Assembly: GCF_022565915.1 (NCBI RefSeq)
Contig: NZ_JAJOYX010000002.1
Span: forward strand, 62,001-126,000
Origin: Nesterenkonia sp. LB17
Lineage (GTDB): Bacteria; Actinomycetota; Actinomycetes; Actinomycetales; Micrococcaceae
Direction of reading: 5' to 3'
Length of the DNA stretch: 64,000 bases
The notes under the pieces were generated by a model. It did not search any database, was not told where the DNA came from, and saw nothing but the letters and a program-made list of their open reading frames with translations. Below are positions 27,478 to 36,746 of the stretch, piece by piece (the stretch's first letter is position 1; each line of letters begins with the position of its first letter). The translations under genes and the position numbers were made by a program.

Positions 27478-28227
27478 ATGCCTTCGACCTCTTCTGCCAC
27501 TGTTCAGCACCAGACCTCCGGTGCTTCCGCCGCCCCTGAGGCGCTCTCCGGGGAGCTTCAGGCCGTGTTCTGGGACATGGACGGCACGCTGGTGGACACC
27601 GAGCCGTATTGGATCTGGGAGCAGCGCGCCCTGGTCGAGGCCCACGGCGGCACCTGGTCCCAGGAACAGGCGCACGGGCTGGTCGGGCAGGCGCTGAGCT
27701 ACAGCGCCCTGATGCTGCGCGAGGCCGGGGTGGACATGACGGTGCGCGAGATCATCGACCACCTCATCACCCGGGTCGCGGAGCGCGCCGTCGCCGAGAT
27801 GCCCTGGCGTCCCGGAGCCCGCGAGCTGCTCGCGGAACTCAGCGCCGCCGGAGTGCGCTGCGCCCTGGTCACGATGAGCGAGAAGCCGCTGGCCGAGGCG
27901 ATCGTCGCCGCGCTTCCGGCGGGGCAGCTGGAGTTCATCGTCAGCGGGGACATGGTCAGTCGCGGCAAGCCGGATCCGGAGGCCTATCAGCAGGCGTTCA
28001 CCAGGATGTCCGGCGACCACGGACAGCGCAGCGGGGAGCCGCTGCAGATGAGCCGCTGCATCGCGATCGAGGACTCGGTCCCCGGGGTCACCGCCGCCTC
28101 TGACTCCGGACTGGTCACCATCGCGGTCCCGCACTACACCCCGATCCCCGCGGATGCGCGCTGGCAGACCCTTGACGGGCTGGCGGGCGTGAGCGCGGCA
28201 GACCTCGAACGGCTCCTGGCCCGATGA
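27478..28227 (+). CDS. HAD superfamily hydrolase (phosphatase)
   Basis: 249 residues, subfamily IA haloacid-dehalogenase phosphatase. Nucleophile motif FWDMDGTLVDTEPYW (about residue 33), motif II VTMSEKP, motif III Lys in SRGKPDPEAY and motif IV AIEDSVPGVTAA are present. Cytosolic; substrate unknown. TACGAT (27465-27470) is 7 bases before the ATG without a Shine-Dalgarno, suggesting a leaderless message. Its stop overlaps the M50 gene start by four bases (ATGA). Confidence 0.92.
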   Translation: MPSTSSATVQHQTSGASAAPEALSGELQAVFWDMDGTLVDTEPYWIWEQRALVEAHGGTWSQEQAHGLVGQALSYSALMLREAGVDMTVREIIDHLITRVAERAVAEMPWRPGARELLAELSAAGVRCALVTMSEKPLAEAIVAALPAGQLEFIVSGDMVSRGKPDPEAYQQAFTRMSGDHGQRSGEPLQMSRCIAIEDSVPGVTAASDSGLVTIAVPHYTPIPADARWQTLDGLAGVSAADLERLLAR

Positions 28228-28982
28228 CCGCAAGCCCCGGCAGACGGCGCAAGAAGGCGACGACCCTGGTGCGGATCGCCGGCATCCCGGTGCGGTTCCG
28301 CGCCTCCTGGTTCCTGGTCAGCGCCGTCATCGTGGTGCTCTTCGGACCCCAGGTGCAGCGGATCTTCCCTGAGCTGGGCGTCCTGGCCTACCTGGTGGCG
28401 CTGGGCTACGCGGTGCTGCTGATGTTCTCGGTGCTGGCCCATGAGCTCGCCCACGCGCTGGCCGCGCGCTCCTTCGGCTGGCCCGCCACCGAGATCGAGC
28501 TCAACCTCTGGGGCGGACACACCGAGTTCCTGGCCCACCGCGCCACACCGTCGAAGTCTCTCGCGGTCTCCCTGGCCGGCCCCGCCGCCAACCTGGTCAT
28601 CGCCGGACTCGGCTTCTACCTCTCCGGCGCGCTCGAGCTCACCGGGGTCACCGCCATGCTGGTCCAGGTCACCGTGCTGGTGAACTTCTTCGTCGGGATC
28701 TTCAACCTGCTCCCCGGGCTGCCGCTGGACGGCGGACGGATCGTGGAGTCCGCGGTCTGGGCCGCCACCGGAGATCAGGACCGCGGCATGCGCGCCGCCG
28801 GATGGGCCGGGCGCCTCGTCGTCGTCGCGCTGCTTGTCGGACTGGCCGTCGTGGTGATCACCGGGGTGCGCGAGGTGAGCCTGGTCGTCGTCGTGGTGGC
28901 GGTGATGGTCAGCTTCTTCATCTGGCAGGGCGCCTCGGAGAACGTGCGGGTGGCCAATGCGCGGCTGAAACGGCCGCGCTGA
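28224..28982 (+). CDS. Site-2 protease family membrane metallopeptidase (M50)
   Basis: 252-residue intramembrane zinc protease. HELAHA (about residue 73) and NLLPGLPLDGGR (about residue 161) are the M50 active-site motifs, embedded in about five to six membrane segments. It lacks PDZ and CBS domains, so it is the minimal form. Translationally coupled to the HAD gene. Substrate unknown. Confidence 0.92.
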   Translation: MTASPGRRRKKATTLVRIAGIPVRFRASWFLVSAVIVVLFGPQVQRIFPELGVLAYLVALGYAVLLMFSVLAHELAHALAARSFGWPATEIELNLWGGHTEFLAHRATPSKSLAVSLAGPAANLVIAGLGFYLSGALELTGVTAMLVQVTVLVNFFVGIFNLLPGLPLDGGRIVESAVWAATGDQDRGMRAAGWAGRLVVVALLVGLAVVVITGVREVSLVVVVVAVMVSFFIWQGASENVRVANARLKRPR

Positions 28983-29149
28983 GCTTCAGCTCCGCTGGCG
29001 CCGACCACGACTGCTGCCTCCGGGTCCGACGGAGGATCGCTCCGGGCTGATGGCCAGGCCGTGACAGGGATAGGCTGAACGCAGACGATACGTCCGCCCG
29101 GACCGGATCATGGTCGGCGGAGCCGCAGCACCTCAGAGAGCGAGATTCA

Positions 29150-30217
29150 GTGACCACGAGCACCTCCGGCGAGTCCCCGGCGACGACCCCCTCCGGTCCC
29201 ATCGGGGCCCATATGCGCTCGGGTCCGCTGCGCGCGGGCCAGCGCGTGCAGCTCACCGACCGCAAGGGCCGGCCCAGCACCATCACGCTGCAGCCCGGCG
29301 GGGAATGGCACACCCACCAGGGCGTGCTGCGCCACGATCTGCTCATCGGCGCCAGCGAAGGCATCCTGGTGGCCAACGACGCCGGCCACGAGTACCAGGT
29401 GCTGCGCCCGCTGCTCAACGACTTCGTGCTCTCGATGCCGCGCGGCGCCACCGTGGTCTACCCCAAGGACTCCGCCCAGATCGTCCAGGTCGCCGACATC
29501 TTCCCCGGCGCCCGCGTGGTCGAGGCCGGCGTGGGCTCCGGCGCCCTGTCCATCTCGCTGCTGCGCGCGGTGGGGGAGAGCGGGGTGCTGCACTCGTTCG
29601 AGCGGCGCGAGGACTTCAAGGACATCGCCGTGGGCAACGTCGAGGCGTTCTTCGGCGAATCCCACCCCGGCTGGGAGGTCTACCTCGGCGACATGCAGGA
29701 GGAGGTCCTCACCGTGGAGGAGCCCGGAAGCGTGGACCGGGTGGTGCTGGACATGCTCGCCCCCTGGGAGTGCCTGGACGCGGTGAAGACCGTGCTGGCG
29801 CCCGGCGGCGTCTGGGTCAGCTACGTCGCCTCGGTGACCCAGCTGTCCCGGCTGGCCGAAGAGATCCGCTCCTCAGAAGGCTTCACCGAGCCCGAGGCGC
29901 ACGAGACCATGCTGCGCACCTGGCACCTCGACGGCCTCGCCGTGCGCCCCGATCACCGGATGGTCGCCCACACCGGCTTCCTGCTCTCGGCCCGTCGGCT
30001 CGCCGACGACCAGACCCCGCTCCAGCTGAAGAAGCGCGAGAAGGTCTCCGTGGTCAGCGAGGAGGACCACGCCGCCTGGCCGGCCAACGACCCCGACGTC
30101 GTCTGGGACGAGGCCAGCCTGAAGACCCGGACCGTCTCCGGGAAGAAGGCCCGCAAGGCTGCGGCCTATTCACAGAAGATCGCCGCCCAGGCCAAGGAGG
30201 TGTTCACCCGTGAGTGA
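29150..30217 (+). CDS. trmI: tRNA (adenine-58-N1)-methyltransferase
   Basis: Methylates A58 of the tRNA T loop. The 355-residue protein has the class I SAM-binding motif VVEAGVGSGALSISLLRAVG (about 123-142), preceded by the family's YPKDSAQIV, and LDMLAPWECLD. The C-terminal 70 residues are a Lys/Ala-rich extension. In actinobacteria trmI directly precedes the Pup ATPase gene, as here (8-base overlap). A -10-like TAGGCT (29071-29076) upstream may drive the whole trmI-mpa-dop-pup-pafA run. Confidence 0.94.
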   Translation: MTTSTSGESPATTPSGPIGAHMRSGPLRAGQRVQLTDRKGRPSTITLQPGGEWHTHQGVLRHDLLIGASEGILVANDAGHEYQVLRPLLNDFVLSMPRGATVVYPKDSAQIVQVADIFPGARVVEAGVGSGALSISLLRAVGESGVLHSFERREDFKDIAVGNVEAFFGESHPGWEVYLGDMQEEVLTVEEPGSVDRVVLDMLAPWECLDAVKTVLAPGGVWVSYVASVTQLSRLAEEIRSSEGFTEPEAHETMLRTWHLDGLAVRPDHRMVAHTGFLLSARRLADDQTPLQLKKREKVSVVSEEDHAAWPANDPDVVWDEASLKTRTVSGKKARKAAAYSQKIAAQAKEVFTRE

Positions 30218-32087
30218 GCAGACAGGCAACGAGCGAAACACCGAGCACAGCACCGAGCGCCACCCGGCACGGACCCCTGACCCGGAGCCCGCGCAGGCCC
30301 CGGCGCAGACCCGTGAGGCGCAGCTGCAGCAGGAGCGGCTCGCCCAGGCGCACCGCCAGCTGGACACGCTGCGCAGCCGCTCCAAGCAGCTCGAGGCGCA
30401 GCTGCAGAGCGCCGGGCGGAACAACCAGCGGATGACCGACCTGCTGGAGACCACCCGCAACGAGATCTCCCAGCTGCGCAACGCGCTGCAGGCCGACGGT
30501 CAGGCGCCGTTCACCTTCGGCACGGTCATCGGCTACCGCCCCGAACACCCCCAGGCCGAGGGCCGCGAGATCCAGGCCGCCACGGTGGCCGGGGTCGACA
30601 TCCTGCAGGCCGGACGCAAGCTCCGGGTCAGCCTGTCCCCGCTGATCAGCCCGGACCAGCTGCAGGCCGGCGACGAGGTGCTGCTGAACGAGAACTTCAC
30701 CATCGTGGCGATCCTCGGCGCCGAGCGCACCGGAGAGCTCGCGAGGGTCAAAGAGGTGCTGCCCGATGCGCGGCTGGTGATCATCTCCCGCGGCGAGGAC
30801 GAGCGGGTGGTCACCCTCACCGAGGCCGCCACCGCCCAGGCCCAGCGCGAAGGCCTGCACGGCGCCCGGGTCGGCGACGCCGTGATGGTGGACCTGCGCA
30901 CCGGCACCGCCACCGAGATCGTGCCGCTCTCCGAGGTCGAAGACGTGGTGCTCGAAGAGTCACCGGACGTCTCCTACTCCGACATCGGCGGCCTCTCCGA
31001 GCAGATCGAAGCGATCCGCGACGCCGTGGAGCTGCCATTCCTGCACGCCGACCTCTATCAGGAGCACGGGCTGCGCGCACCGAAGGGGATCCTGCTCTAC
31101 GGGCCTCCCGGCTGCGGCAAGACCATGATCGCCAAGGCCGTGGCCAGCTCGCTGGCCGAGACCGGACAGGCGGCAGCCGACGACGCCGGCCAGCCCAGCC
31201 CCGGCCAGCCCAGCCCCGGCCAGCCCAGCCCCGGTCCGAGCAGGGGCGCGTTCTTCCTCAACATCAAGGGCCCCGAGCTGCTGAACAAGTACGTGGGCGA
31301 GACCGAGCGGCACATCCGGGTGATCTTCGCCCGGGCCCGCGAACGGGCCTCCGCCGGGCAGCCGGTGGTGGTGTTCTTCGATGAGATGGAGGCGCTCTTC
31401 CGCACCCGCGGCTCAGGGGTCTCCTCCGACGTGGAGACCACCATCGTCCCGCAGCTCCTCGCCGAGATCGACGGGGTGGAATCGTTGGAGAACGTCATCG
31501 TCATCGGCGCCTCCAACCGCGAAGACATGATCGACCCGGCCATCCTGCGCCCCGGACGCCTCGACGTGAAGATCCGGGTCCAGCGCCCCGGCCGGGAGGG
31601 CGCCGGAGAGATCCTGGGCATCCACCTCGGCGGAGCAGTCCCGCTGCACGCCGACCTGCTCGCCGCCCACGGTGACCGCGGCGCCGCCGTCGCCGGCCTG
31701 GTCGACGCGCTGCTGGACCGGCTGTTCCCCGGGACGCCCAAGGCCCGGCTGCGCCTGATCCACGCGGACGGCACCCATACCGCGTTCCAGGCGGCGGACT
31801 TCATGTCCGGGGCGGTGCTCAGCAACATCGTGGACCGGGCGAAGAAGGCCGCGATCAAGGACTTCCTGCGCGCCGGCACCGACCCGGCGCAGAAGGGCCT
31901 CACCCTGGAACATCTGCTCGCCGCCGCCGAGGAGGAGCTGCGCGACCAGGAGGACCTGGTCAACACCGCAGATCCGCAGGCCTGGGCTCGGGTGGTCGGC
32001 GCCTCGACCTCCCCGGTGGTCCGGATCGAACGGCCCGGCGAGGCGGCAGCCGCCGCACACACCGGAGCCCCCGAGGTGCAGGGATGA
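30210..32087 (+). CDS. mpa: Pup-dependent AAA ATPase (Mpa/ARC), without proteasome-docking tail
   Basis: Ring-forming unfoldase that captures pupylated proteins. Order: N-terminal coiled coil (about residues 28-85), two OB-type domains (90-245), one AAA domain with Walker A GPPGCGKT (about 297), Walker B VVVFFDEMEALF (about 386) and GRLDVKIRVQRP. Between Walker A and B is an insertion with three GQPSP repeats (encoded by a 15-bp tandem repeat at about 31191-31235). The protein ends GAPEVQG; the C-terminal GQYL-type motif with penultimate Tyr that docks mycobacterial Mpa onto the 20S core is absent. 625 residues, close to the family norm. Overlaps dop by 4 bases. Confidence 0.95.
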   Translation: MSEQTGNERNTEHSTERHPARTPDPEPAQAPAQTREAQLQQERLAQAHRQLDTLRSRSKQLEAQLQSAGRNNQRMTDLLETTRNEISQLRNALQADGQAPFTFGTVIGYRPEHPQAEGREIQAATVAGVDILQAGRKLRVSLSPLISPDQLQAGDEVLLNENFTIVAILGAERTGELARVKEVLPDARLVIISRGEDERVVTLTEAATAQAQREGLHGARVGDAVMVDLRTGTATEIVPLSEVEDVVLEESPDVSYSDIGGLSEQIEAIRDAVELPFLHADLYQEHGLRAPKGILLYGPPGCGKTMIAKAVASSLAETGQAAADDAGQPSPGQPSPGQPSPGPSRGAFFLNIKGPELLNKYVGETERHIRVIFARARERASAGQPVVVFFDEMEALFRTRGSGVSSDVETTIVPQLLAEIDGVESLENVIVIGASNREDMIDPAILRPGRLDVKIRVQRPGREGAGEILGIHLGGAVPLHADLLAAHGDRGAAVAGLVDALLDRLFPGTPKARLRLIHADGTHTAFQAADFMSGAVLSNIVDRAKKAAIKDFLRAGTDPAQKGLTLEHLLAAAEEELRDQEDLVNTADPQAWARVVGASTSPVVRIERPGEAAAAAHTGAPEVQG

Positions 32088-33823
32088 CCGTGCGCCGGCT
32101 GATCGGGATGGAGACCGAATACGGGATCCACGCCCCGGCCAACCCGCGCGCCAGCCACATCGCGCTGTCCATCGAACTGGTCAACGCCTACGCCGCCCAC
32201 ATCACCGAGTCCGGCGGTGCGGTGGCCGGCACCGAATGGGACTACCAGTCCGAATCCCCGCTGGTCGACGCCCGCGGCTGGGTGCTCCCGCGCTCCGCCG
32301 CGCACCCCTCCCAGCTCACCGACACCGGGGAGGCGCTGGCCCATGCCAGCCACGACGACGCGCTCACCCACGCCACCGAGCAGGAAGCGGGCCAGGGCCC
32401 GGTGCGCGATGCGCTGGGCAACGTCAGTGGAGGAGACCCCAGCCCGGCCGACCTCGCCGGGTCCTTCCACGCCCCCGGCTCACCGCACTGGCGAGGCGAG
32501 TTCTTCCAGGCCGATGAGGGCGCCCCGAAGCTGCTGATGAACCTGGTCCTGGGCAACGGGGCCCGGTTCTACGTGGACCACGCCCACCCCGAATACTCCT
32601 CACCCGAGGCCATCGGCGCCCGCCGGGCGGTGCTCTACGACGTGGCCGGAGACCGGGTGGCGCTCGCCGCCGCCCGCCGGCTGAGCCAGGAGCAGCACGC
32701 CCCGCAGGTGCTGCTGTATAAGAACAACACCGACAACAAGTCCGTGTCCTACGGCGCCCACGAGAACTACCTGGTGCCGCGCAGCGTGGACTTCGACGCC
32801 CTCGTGGCAGGGCTGCTGCCGTTCTTCGCGACCCGGCAGGTCCTCTGCGGCGCCGGGCGGGTGGGGATCGGACAGACCAGCGCTCAGGCCGGCTATCAGA
32901 TCTCCCAGCGTGCCGACTTCTTCGAGGAGCAGGTCGGACTCGAGACCACGGTCCGCCGCCCGATCATCAACACCCGCGACGAGCCCCACGCCGATCACGA
33001 CCGGTTCCGCCGGCTCCATGTGATCATCGGCGACGCGAACATGAGCGAGTACTCCGCCTGGATGCGGGTGGGCAGCACCGCGCTGGTGCTGGACCTGATC
33101 GAATCCGGCCGAGCCCCGGAGCTGACGCTCACCGACCCGGTGGCCGCGCTGAAGACGATCTCCCATGACCCCAGCCTCACCGCCACGGTGCCGACCTCCC
33201 GCGGGGAGCTGACCGCGGTGCAGATCCAGCAGCTCTACCTGCAGGCCGCTCTGGACTGGGAGCGGGAGAAGACCCCGCCGCCTGGCACCCACACGGTCCC
33301 GGACACCGAGACCGCCGAGGTGCTCGAGGCCTGGGAAGAGCTGCTGCAGGACCTGGGCACCGATCTCTACGCCGCCGCGGACCGGGTGGACTGGATAGCG
33401 AAGCTGACCCTGCTGGAGTCCTACCGCCGCCGCGATGGCCTGGCCTGGGACGCCCCGCTGCTGGGCATGGTGGATCTGCAGTATGCCGATCTGCGCCCGG
33501 AGAAGGGCCTCTATTACAAGCTGGCCCGCGCCGGCCGGATGCGCCGTCTCTTCACCGACCACCAGATCGCCTGGGCCTCAGAGCACCCGCCCGAGGAGAC
33601 CCGCGCCTGGCTGCGCGGCCAGCTGGTGAGCGACCACGCCGACGTCGTCGTCGGCGCCAGCTGGGACCAGATCCTGCTGCGCGCTGATGACGTCTCCCCG
33701 GTGGTGCGCCTGGGACTGCCGGACCCCTATGCCGGGACCCGCGCGGCGGCGGAGAATACACTTGTCAGCGCGGCGACCCCGGAGGACCTCATCACTGGAC
33801 TCCAGCGGCTGCTGGGTCAATAA
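32084..33823 (+). CDS. dop: Depupylase Dop, with enlarged loop
   Basis: Removes Pup from proteins (and deamidates Pup-Gln in species that need it). Glutamine-synthetase-like fold: GMETEYGIHAP with the nucleotide-binding Glu at the start, catalytic-Asp motif YVDHAHPEYSSPE (Asp about residue 165), KNNTDNKSVSYGAHENYL, and IINTRDEPHAD. At 579 residues it is about 75 longer than Mycobacterium Dop; the excess lies in residues ~52-150, the Dop-loop region, rich in His, Asp and Gly. ATGA overlap with mpa. Confidence 0.95.
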   Translation: MTVRRLIGMETEYGIHAPANPRASHIALSIELVNAYAAHITESGGAVAGTEWDYQSESPLVDARGWVLPRSAAHPSQLTDTGEALAHASHDDALTHATEQEAGQGPVRDALGNVSGGDPSPADLAGSFHAPGSPHWRGEFFQADEGAPKLLMNLVLGNGARFYVDHAHPEYSSPEAIGARRAVLYDVAGDRVALAAARRLSQEQHAPQVLLYKNNTDNKSVSYGAHENYLVPRSVDFDALVAGLLPFFATRQVLCGAGRVGIGQTSAQAGYQISQRADFFEEQVGLETTVRRPIINTRDEPHADHDRFRRLHVIIGDANMSEYSAWMRVGSTALVLDLIESGRAPELTLTDPVAALKTISHDPSLTATVPTSRGELTAVQIQQLYLQAALDWEREKTPPPGTHTVPDTETAEVLEAWEELLQDLGTDLYAAADRVDWIAKLTLLESYRRRDGLAWDAPLLGMVDLQYADLRPEKGLYYKLARAGRMRRLFTDHQIAWASEHPPEETRAWLRGQLVSDHADVVVGASWDQILLRADDVSPVVRLGLPDPYAGTRAAAENTLVSAATPEDLITGLQRLLGQ

Positions 33824-33833
33824 AGGAGACACC

Positions 33834-34034
33834 ATGTCCACACAACCGCAGAAGCGCCCGCAGGGCGGCAACGACGACGGCGCGGCGCCCGAGGCCGCAG
33901 CCACGGCCGGCGCCAACGCGCAGGCGCAGAAACGCGCAGGCGAGCTCGACAGCCTGCTCGACGAGATCGATTCGGTGCTGGAGTCCAACGCCGAGGAGTT
34001 CGTCAAGGGCTTCGTGCAGAAGGGCGGCGAGTAG
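33834..34034 (+). CDS. pup: Prokaryotic ubiquitin-like protein Pup (GGE terminus)
   Basis: 66-residue disordered modifier attached to lysines of target proteins. The C-terminal helical recognition segment SLLDEIDSVLESNAEEFVKG and the ending QKGGE are diagnostic. The last residue is Glu rather than Gln, so it can be ligated by PafA without prior deamidation, as in Corynebacterium. AAAGGAG lies 7 bases before the ATG. pafA follows after only 6 bp; prcB and prcA, which normally come next in proteasome-bearing actinobacteria, are not there. Confidence 0.97.
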   Translation: MSTQPQKRPQGGNDDGAAPEAAATAGANAQAQKRAGELDSLLDEIDSVLESNAEEFVKGFVQKGGE

Positions 34035-34040
34035 GCCTCC

Positions 34041-35534
34041 ATGGATCGGCGCGTCATCGGGGTCGAGACCGAGTTCGGCATCACCCACGCCGGCGGCACC
34101 CACCGCGGCCTGCCCCCGGACGAGGTGGCCCGCTACCTCTTCCGCCCGGTGCTGCGCTGGGGGAGAAGCTCCAACGTCTTCATCCCCAACGCCTCCCGGC
34201 TCTACCTCGACGTCGGCTCACACCCGGAATATGCCACCGCCGAATGTGATGACCTGCTGGATCTGATCGCCTCCGACCGCGCCGGCGAGCTGATCATGCA
34301 TGACCTGGCCCAGCGCGCCGAAGCGGCGATGGCCCAGGACGGCTTCGACGGCAGCGTCTACCTGCTGAAGAACAACGTGGACTCCCAGGGCAACTCCTAT
34401 GGCAGCCACGAGAACTACCTGATCCCGCGCACCACTCACTTCCGTCGGCTCTCCACCATCCTGCTGCCCTTCCTGGTCACCCGGCAGATCATGGTCGGCG
34501 CCGGACGGCTGGTTCCGGCCACCGACGAGAGCGACCCCCATTACGCGTTCTCCCAGCGCGCAGACCACATGTGGGAGGGCATCTCCTCGGCCACCACCCG
34601 GTCCCGGCCGATCATCAACACCCGCGACGAGCCGCACTCCGACGCCGCCGTGCACCGCCGGCTGCACGTGATCGTGGGCGACTCCAACATGTCCGAGACC
34701 ACCAGCCTGCTCCGCTACGGCGCCACCGACCTGGTGCTGCGCATGGTCGAGTCCGGGGTCCCGGTGGGGGACTTCGAGCTGGAGAACCCGATCAGCGCGA
34801 TCCGGCACATCAGCCACGACATCACCGGTCAGGCCGCCGTGAAGATCCGCAACGGAGGCGAGCAGACCGCGGTGGACATCCAGGCCCGGCTGCTGGACCG
34901 GGCGCGGCGCTTCGTCCGGGAGAACGGCGCCCATCACGAGCGGGTCGAGCAGATCTTCGAACTCTGGGAACGCACCCTGCAGGCGGTGGCCAGCGGTCAG
35001 CACGCGCCGATCGAGCGCGACATCGACTGGGCGATCAAGAAGCGGCTGCTCACCGACGTCGCCGAACGCGGCAGCCTCCCGATGGGCCACCCGAAGCTGG
35101 AACAGCTCGACATGGCCTATCACGACGTCCACCCCACGCGCGGGGTGTTCAACCTGCTCGCCGCCCACGGGCGAGCCAGCACCCAGCTTCAGCCGGAGCG
35201 GATCCAGCGCGCCATCGTGGACCCCCCGGCCACCACTCGCGCCGCGCTGCGCGGACGCTTCCTCTCCACCGCCCGGGCCATGGGCGCCGAACACACCGTG
35301 GACTGGGTGCACCACAAGCTGGTGGACCGCCCGCTGGACGCGCTGATGCTCAAAGACCCGCTCAGCGCAGAGGATCCCCGGCTGGACACCCTGCTCGGTC
35401 GGCTCGGTGAACGGGTCGCGACATTGAGCGAGCAGACCCTCGATCAGCGCCGCGCCCAGGAGGTCCCGCTGGCCCTGAGCGAGCGCTACAAGCTGGGGCA
35501 TCCCCAGGAGCTTGCTGAGCCTCCGCTGATCTGA
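34041..35534 (+). CDS. pafA: Pup-protein ligase PafA
   Basis: Phosphorylates the C-terminal glutamate of Pup and joins it to substrate lysines. 497 residues; VIGVETEFGITHAGG at the N terminus, the catalytic Asp in LYLDVGSHPEYATAEC (Asp57), KNNVDSQGNSYGSHENYL and IINTRDEPHSD. Paralogous to Dop but without the long loop insertion. C terminus is Pro/Leu-rich as usual. It is separated from pup by 6 bp and so part of the same transcript. Confidence 0.97.
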   Translation: MDRRVIGVETEFGITHAGGTHRGLPPDEVARYLFRPVLRWGRSSNVFIPNASRLYLDVGSHPEYATAECDDLLDLIASDRAGELIMHDLAQRAEAAMAQDGFDGSVYLLKNNVDSQGNSYGSHENYLIPRTTHFRRLSTILLPFLVTRQIMVGAGRLVPATDESDPHYAFSQRADHMWEGISSATTRSRPIINTRDEPHSDAAVHRRLHVIVGDSNMSETTSLLRYGATDLVLRMVESGVPVGDFELENPISAIRHISHDITGQAAVKIRNGGEQTAVDIQARLLDRARRFVRENGAHHERVEQIFELWERTLQAVASGQHAPIERDIDWAIKKRLLTDVAERGSLPMGHPKLEQLDMAYHDVHPTRGVFNLLAAHGRASTQLQPERIQRAIVDPPATTRAALRGRFLSTARAMGAEHTVDWVHHKLVDRPLDALMLKDPLSAEDPRLDTLLGRLGERVATLSEQTLDQRRAQEVPLALSERYKLGHPQELAEPPLI

Positions 35535-35612
35535 CGAACCAGGTGTCCGGCCTGTACAGTGCTGGGCAGGCCCAGACCTTGTCAGGTCGCCGTTCAAGCT
35601 GAAGGAAACACC

Positions 35613-36746
35613 GTGCATTCTTCGTTCCGCCGCACCAGCGTGGCTCTGTCCATCCCGGCAGTCCTGCTGCTCACGTCTTGCTCCGACGACGGTCTGGGTG
35701 ACACCGACGCACTCTCCGGCGTGGACCTGCATTTCACCGATGAAGGCACCCCCGAGGTCATCCTGCGCAGCCCGCTGGAGCTCGAGGAGGAAGCCTCCCG
35801 GGTGCTCGACCGCGGCGACGGCGAAGACCTCGACGAGGAGCAGATCCTGGAGGTCTCCCATGCTGTGGCCGACCCCAGCTCCGGAGAGATCCAGGAGGAG
35901 AGCTTCAGCGAGGGCAGCCCCTCGATGATCTACCTGCCGCAGATGCAGGAGCAGAGCGAGTTCATCTACGACTCGCTCACCGACACCGACCTCACCGTCG
36001 GCTCTGAGATCGCGCTCTTCGAACCGGCCAACGCCGAGACCGGCGCCCAGGCCACGCTGCTGGTGCTGCGTGTGGAGGGCCAGTCCCCGGCCTTCGCCGA
36101 GGGCGAGGTCCAGGAGCAGGACGGCGAGCTGCCCGAGATCGAGAACGAAGAAGGCGTGCTCCCGGAGCTGAACGGCGGCAACGACGGCGAGGAGCCCGAG
36201 GAGGTCAGCACCGAGGTGCTCATCCAGGGCGACGGCGACGAGGTGGCCGCCGACGACCAGGTCGTCGTGCGCTACTCCGGCTGGAAGTGGTCCGACGGCG
36301 AGCTCTTCGACTCGAACTGGCCCCAGGACGACGAAGAGCCCGACGCAGGTCCGGCAGGCTTCCCGCTGAGCAGCCTGGTCCCCGGCTGGGCCGAGGGTCT
36401 CGAGGGCGAGCAGGTCGGCTCCCGCGTGCTGCTGGTCATCCCGCCGGAGTCCGGCTACGGAGAGAGCGACGAGGACGCCGAAGAGGGCGCCGAGCACGAG
36501 CTCGCCGGCGAGACCCTGATCTTCGTGGTCGACCTGATCGCCTCCGCCGAAGCACCCCAGGCGGCACCCGCTCCCGAGGGGGGCCAGCCCGAGCTCTCCG
36601 AGGAAGACATCGAAGAGATGATCGAGCAGATGGAGGCCGAGCAGGGCGGTGCCGACGGCGCTGAAGGCGACGACGCCGGCAGCGACGATGCAGGCAACGA
36701 TGATGACGCGAACAATGATGCAGAGAACGAAGAGGAGACCGACTGA
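35613..36746 (+). CDS. FKBP-type peptidyl-prolyl isomerase lipoprotein
   Basis: 377-residue exported lipoprotein. GTG 35613 is chosen: GAAGGA lies 7 bases upstream and the frame then starts with a signal peptide ending in lipobox LTSC. One FKBP domain lies at about residues 205-310 (VVVRYSGWKWSDGELFDSNW, PGWAEGLEGEQVGSRVLLVIPP, TLIFVVDLI). The N-terminal half may be a degenerate second FKBP-like domain. The last 70 residues are Glu/Asp/Asn-rich. Stop overlaps the next FKBP gene (TGATG). It assists folding of exported proteins. Confidence 0.88.
   Translation: MHSSFRRTSVALSIPAVLLLTSCSDDGLGDTDALSGVDLHFTDEGTPEVILRSPLELEEEASRVLDRGDGEDLDEEQILEVSHAVADPSSGEIQEESFSEGSPSMIYLPQMQEQSEFIYDSLTDTDLTVGSEIALFEPANAETGAQATLLVLRVEGQSPAFAEGEVQEQDGELPEIENEEGVLPELNGGNDGEEPEEVSTEVLIQGDGDEVAADDQVVVRYSGWKWSDGELFDSNWPQDDEEPDAGPAGFPLSSLVPGWAEGLEGEQVGSRVLLVIPPESGYGESDEDAEEGAEHELAGETLIFVVDLIASAEAPQAAPAPEGGQPELSEEDIEEMIEQMEAEQGGADGAEGDDAGSDDAGNDDDANNDAENEEETD

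Noticed and set aside
34034-34041. Search for prcB and prcA between pup and pafA
   Set aside because: Only 6 bp lie between the genes; no 20S subunit sequence is seen anywhere in the window.
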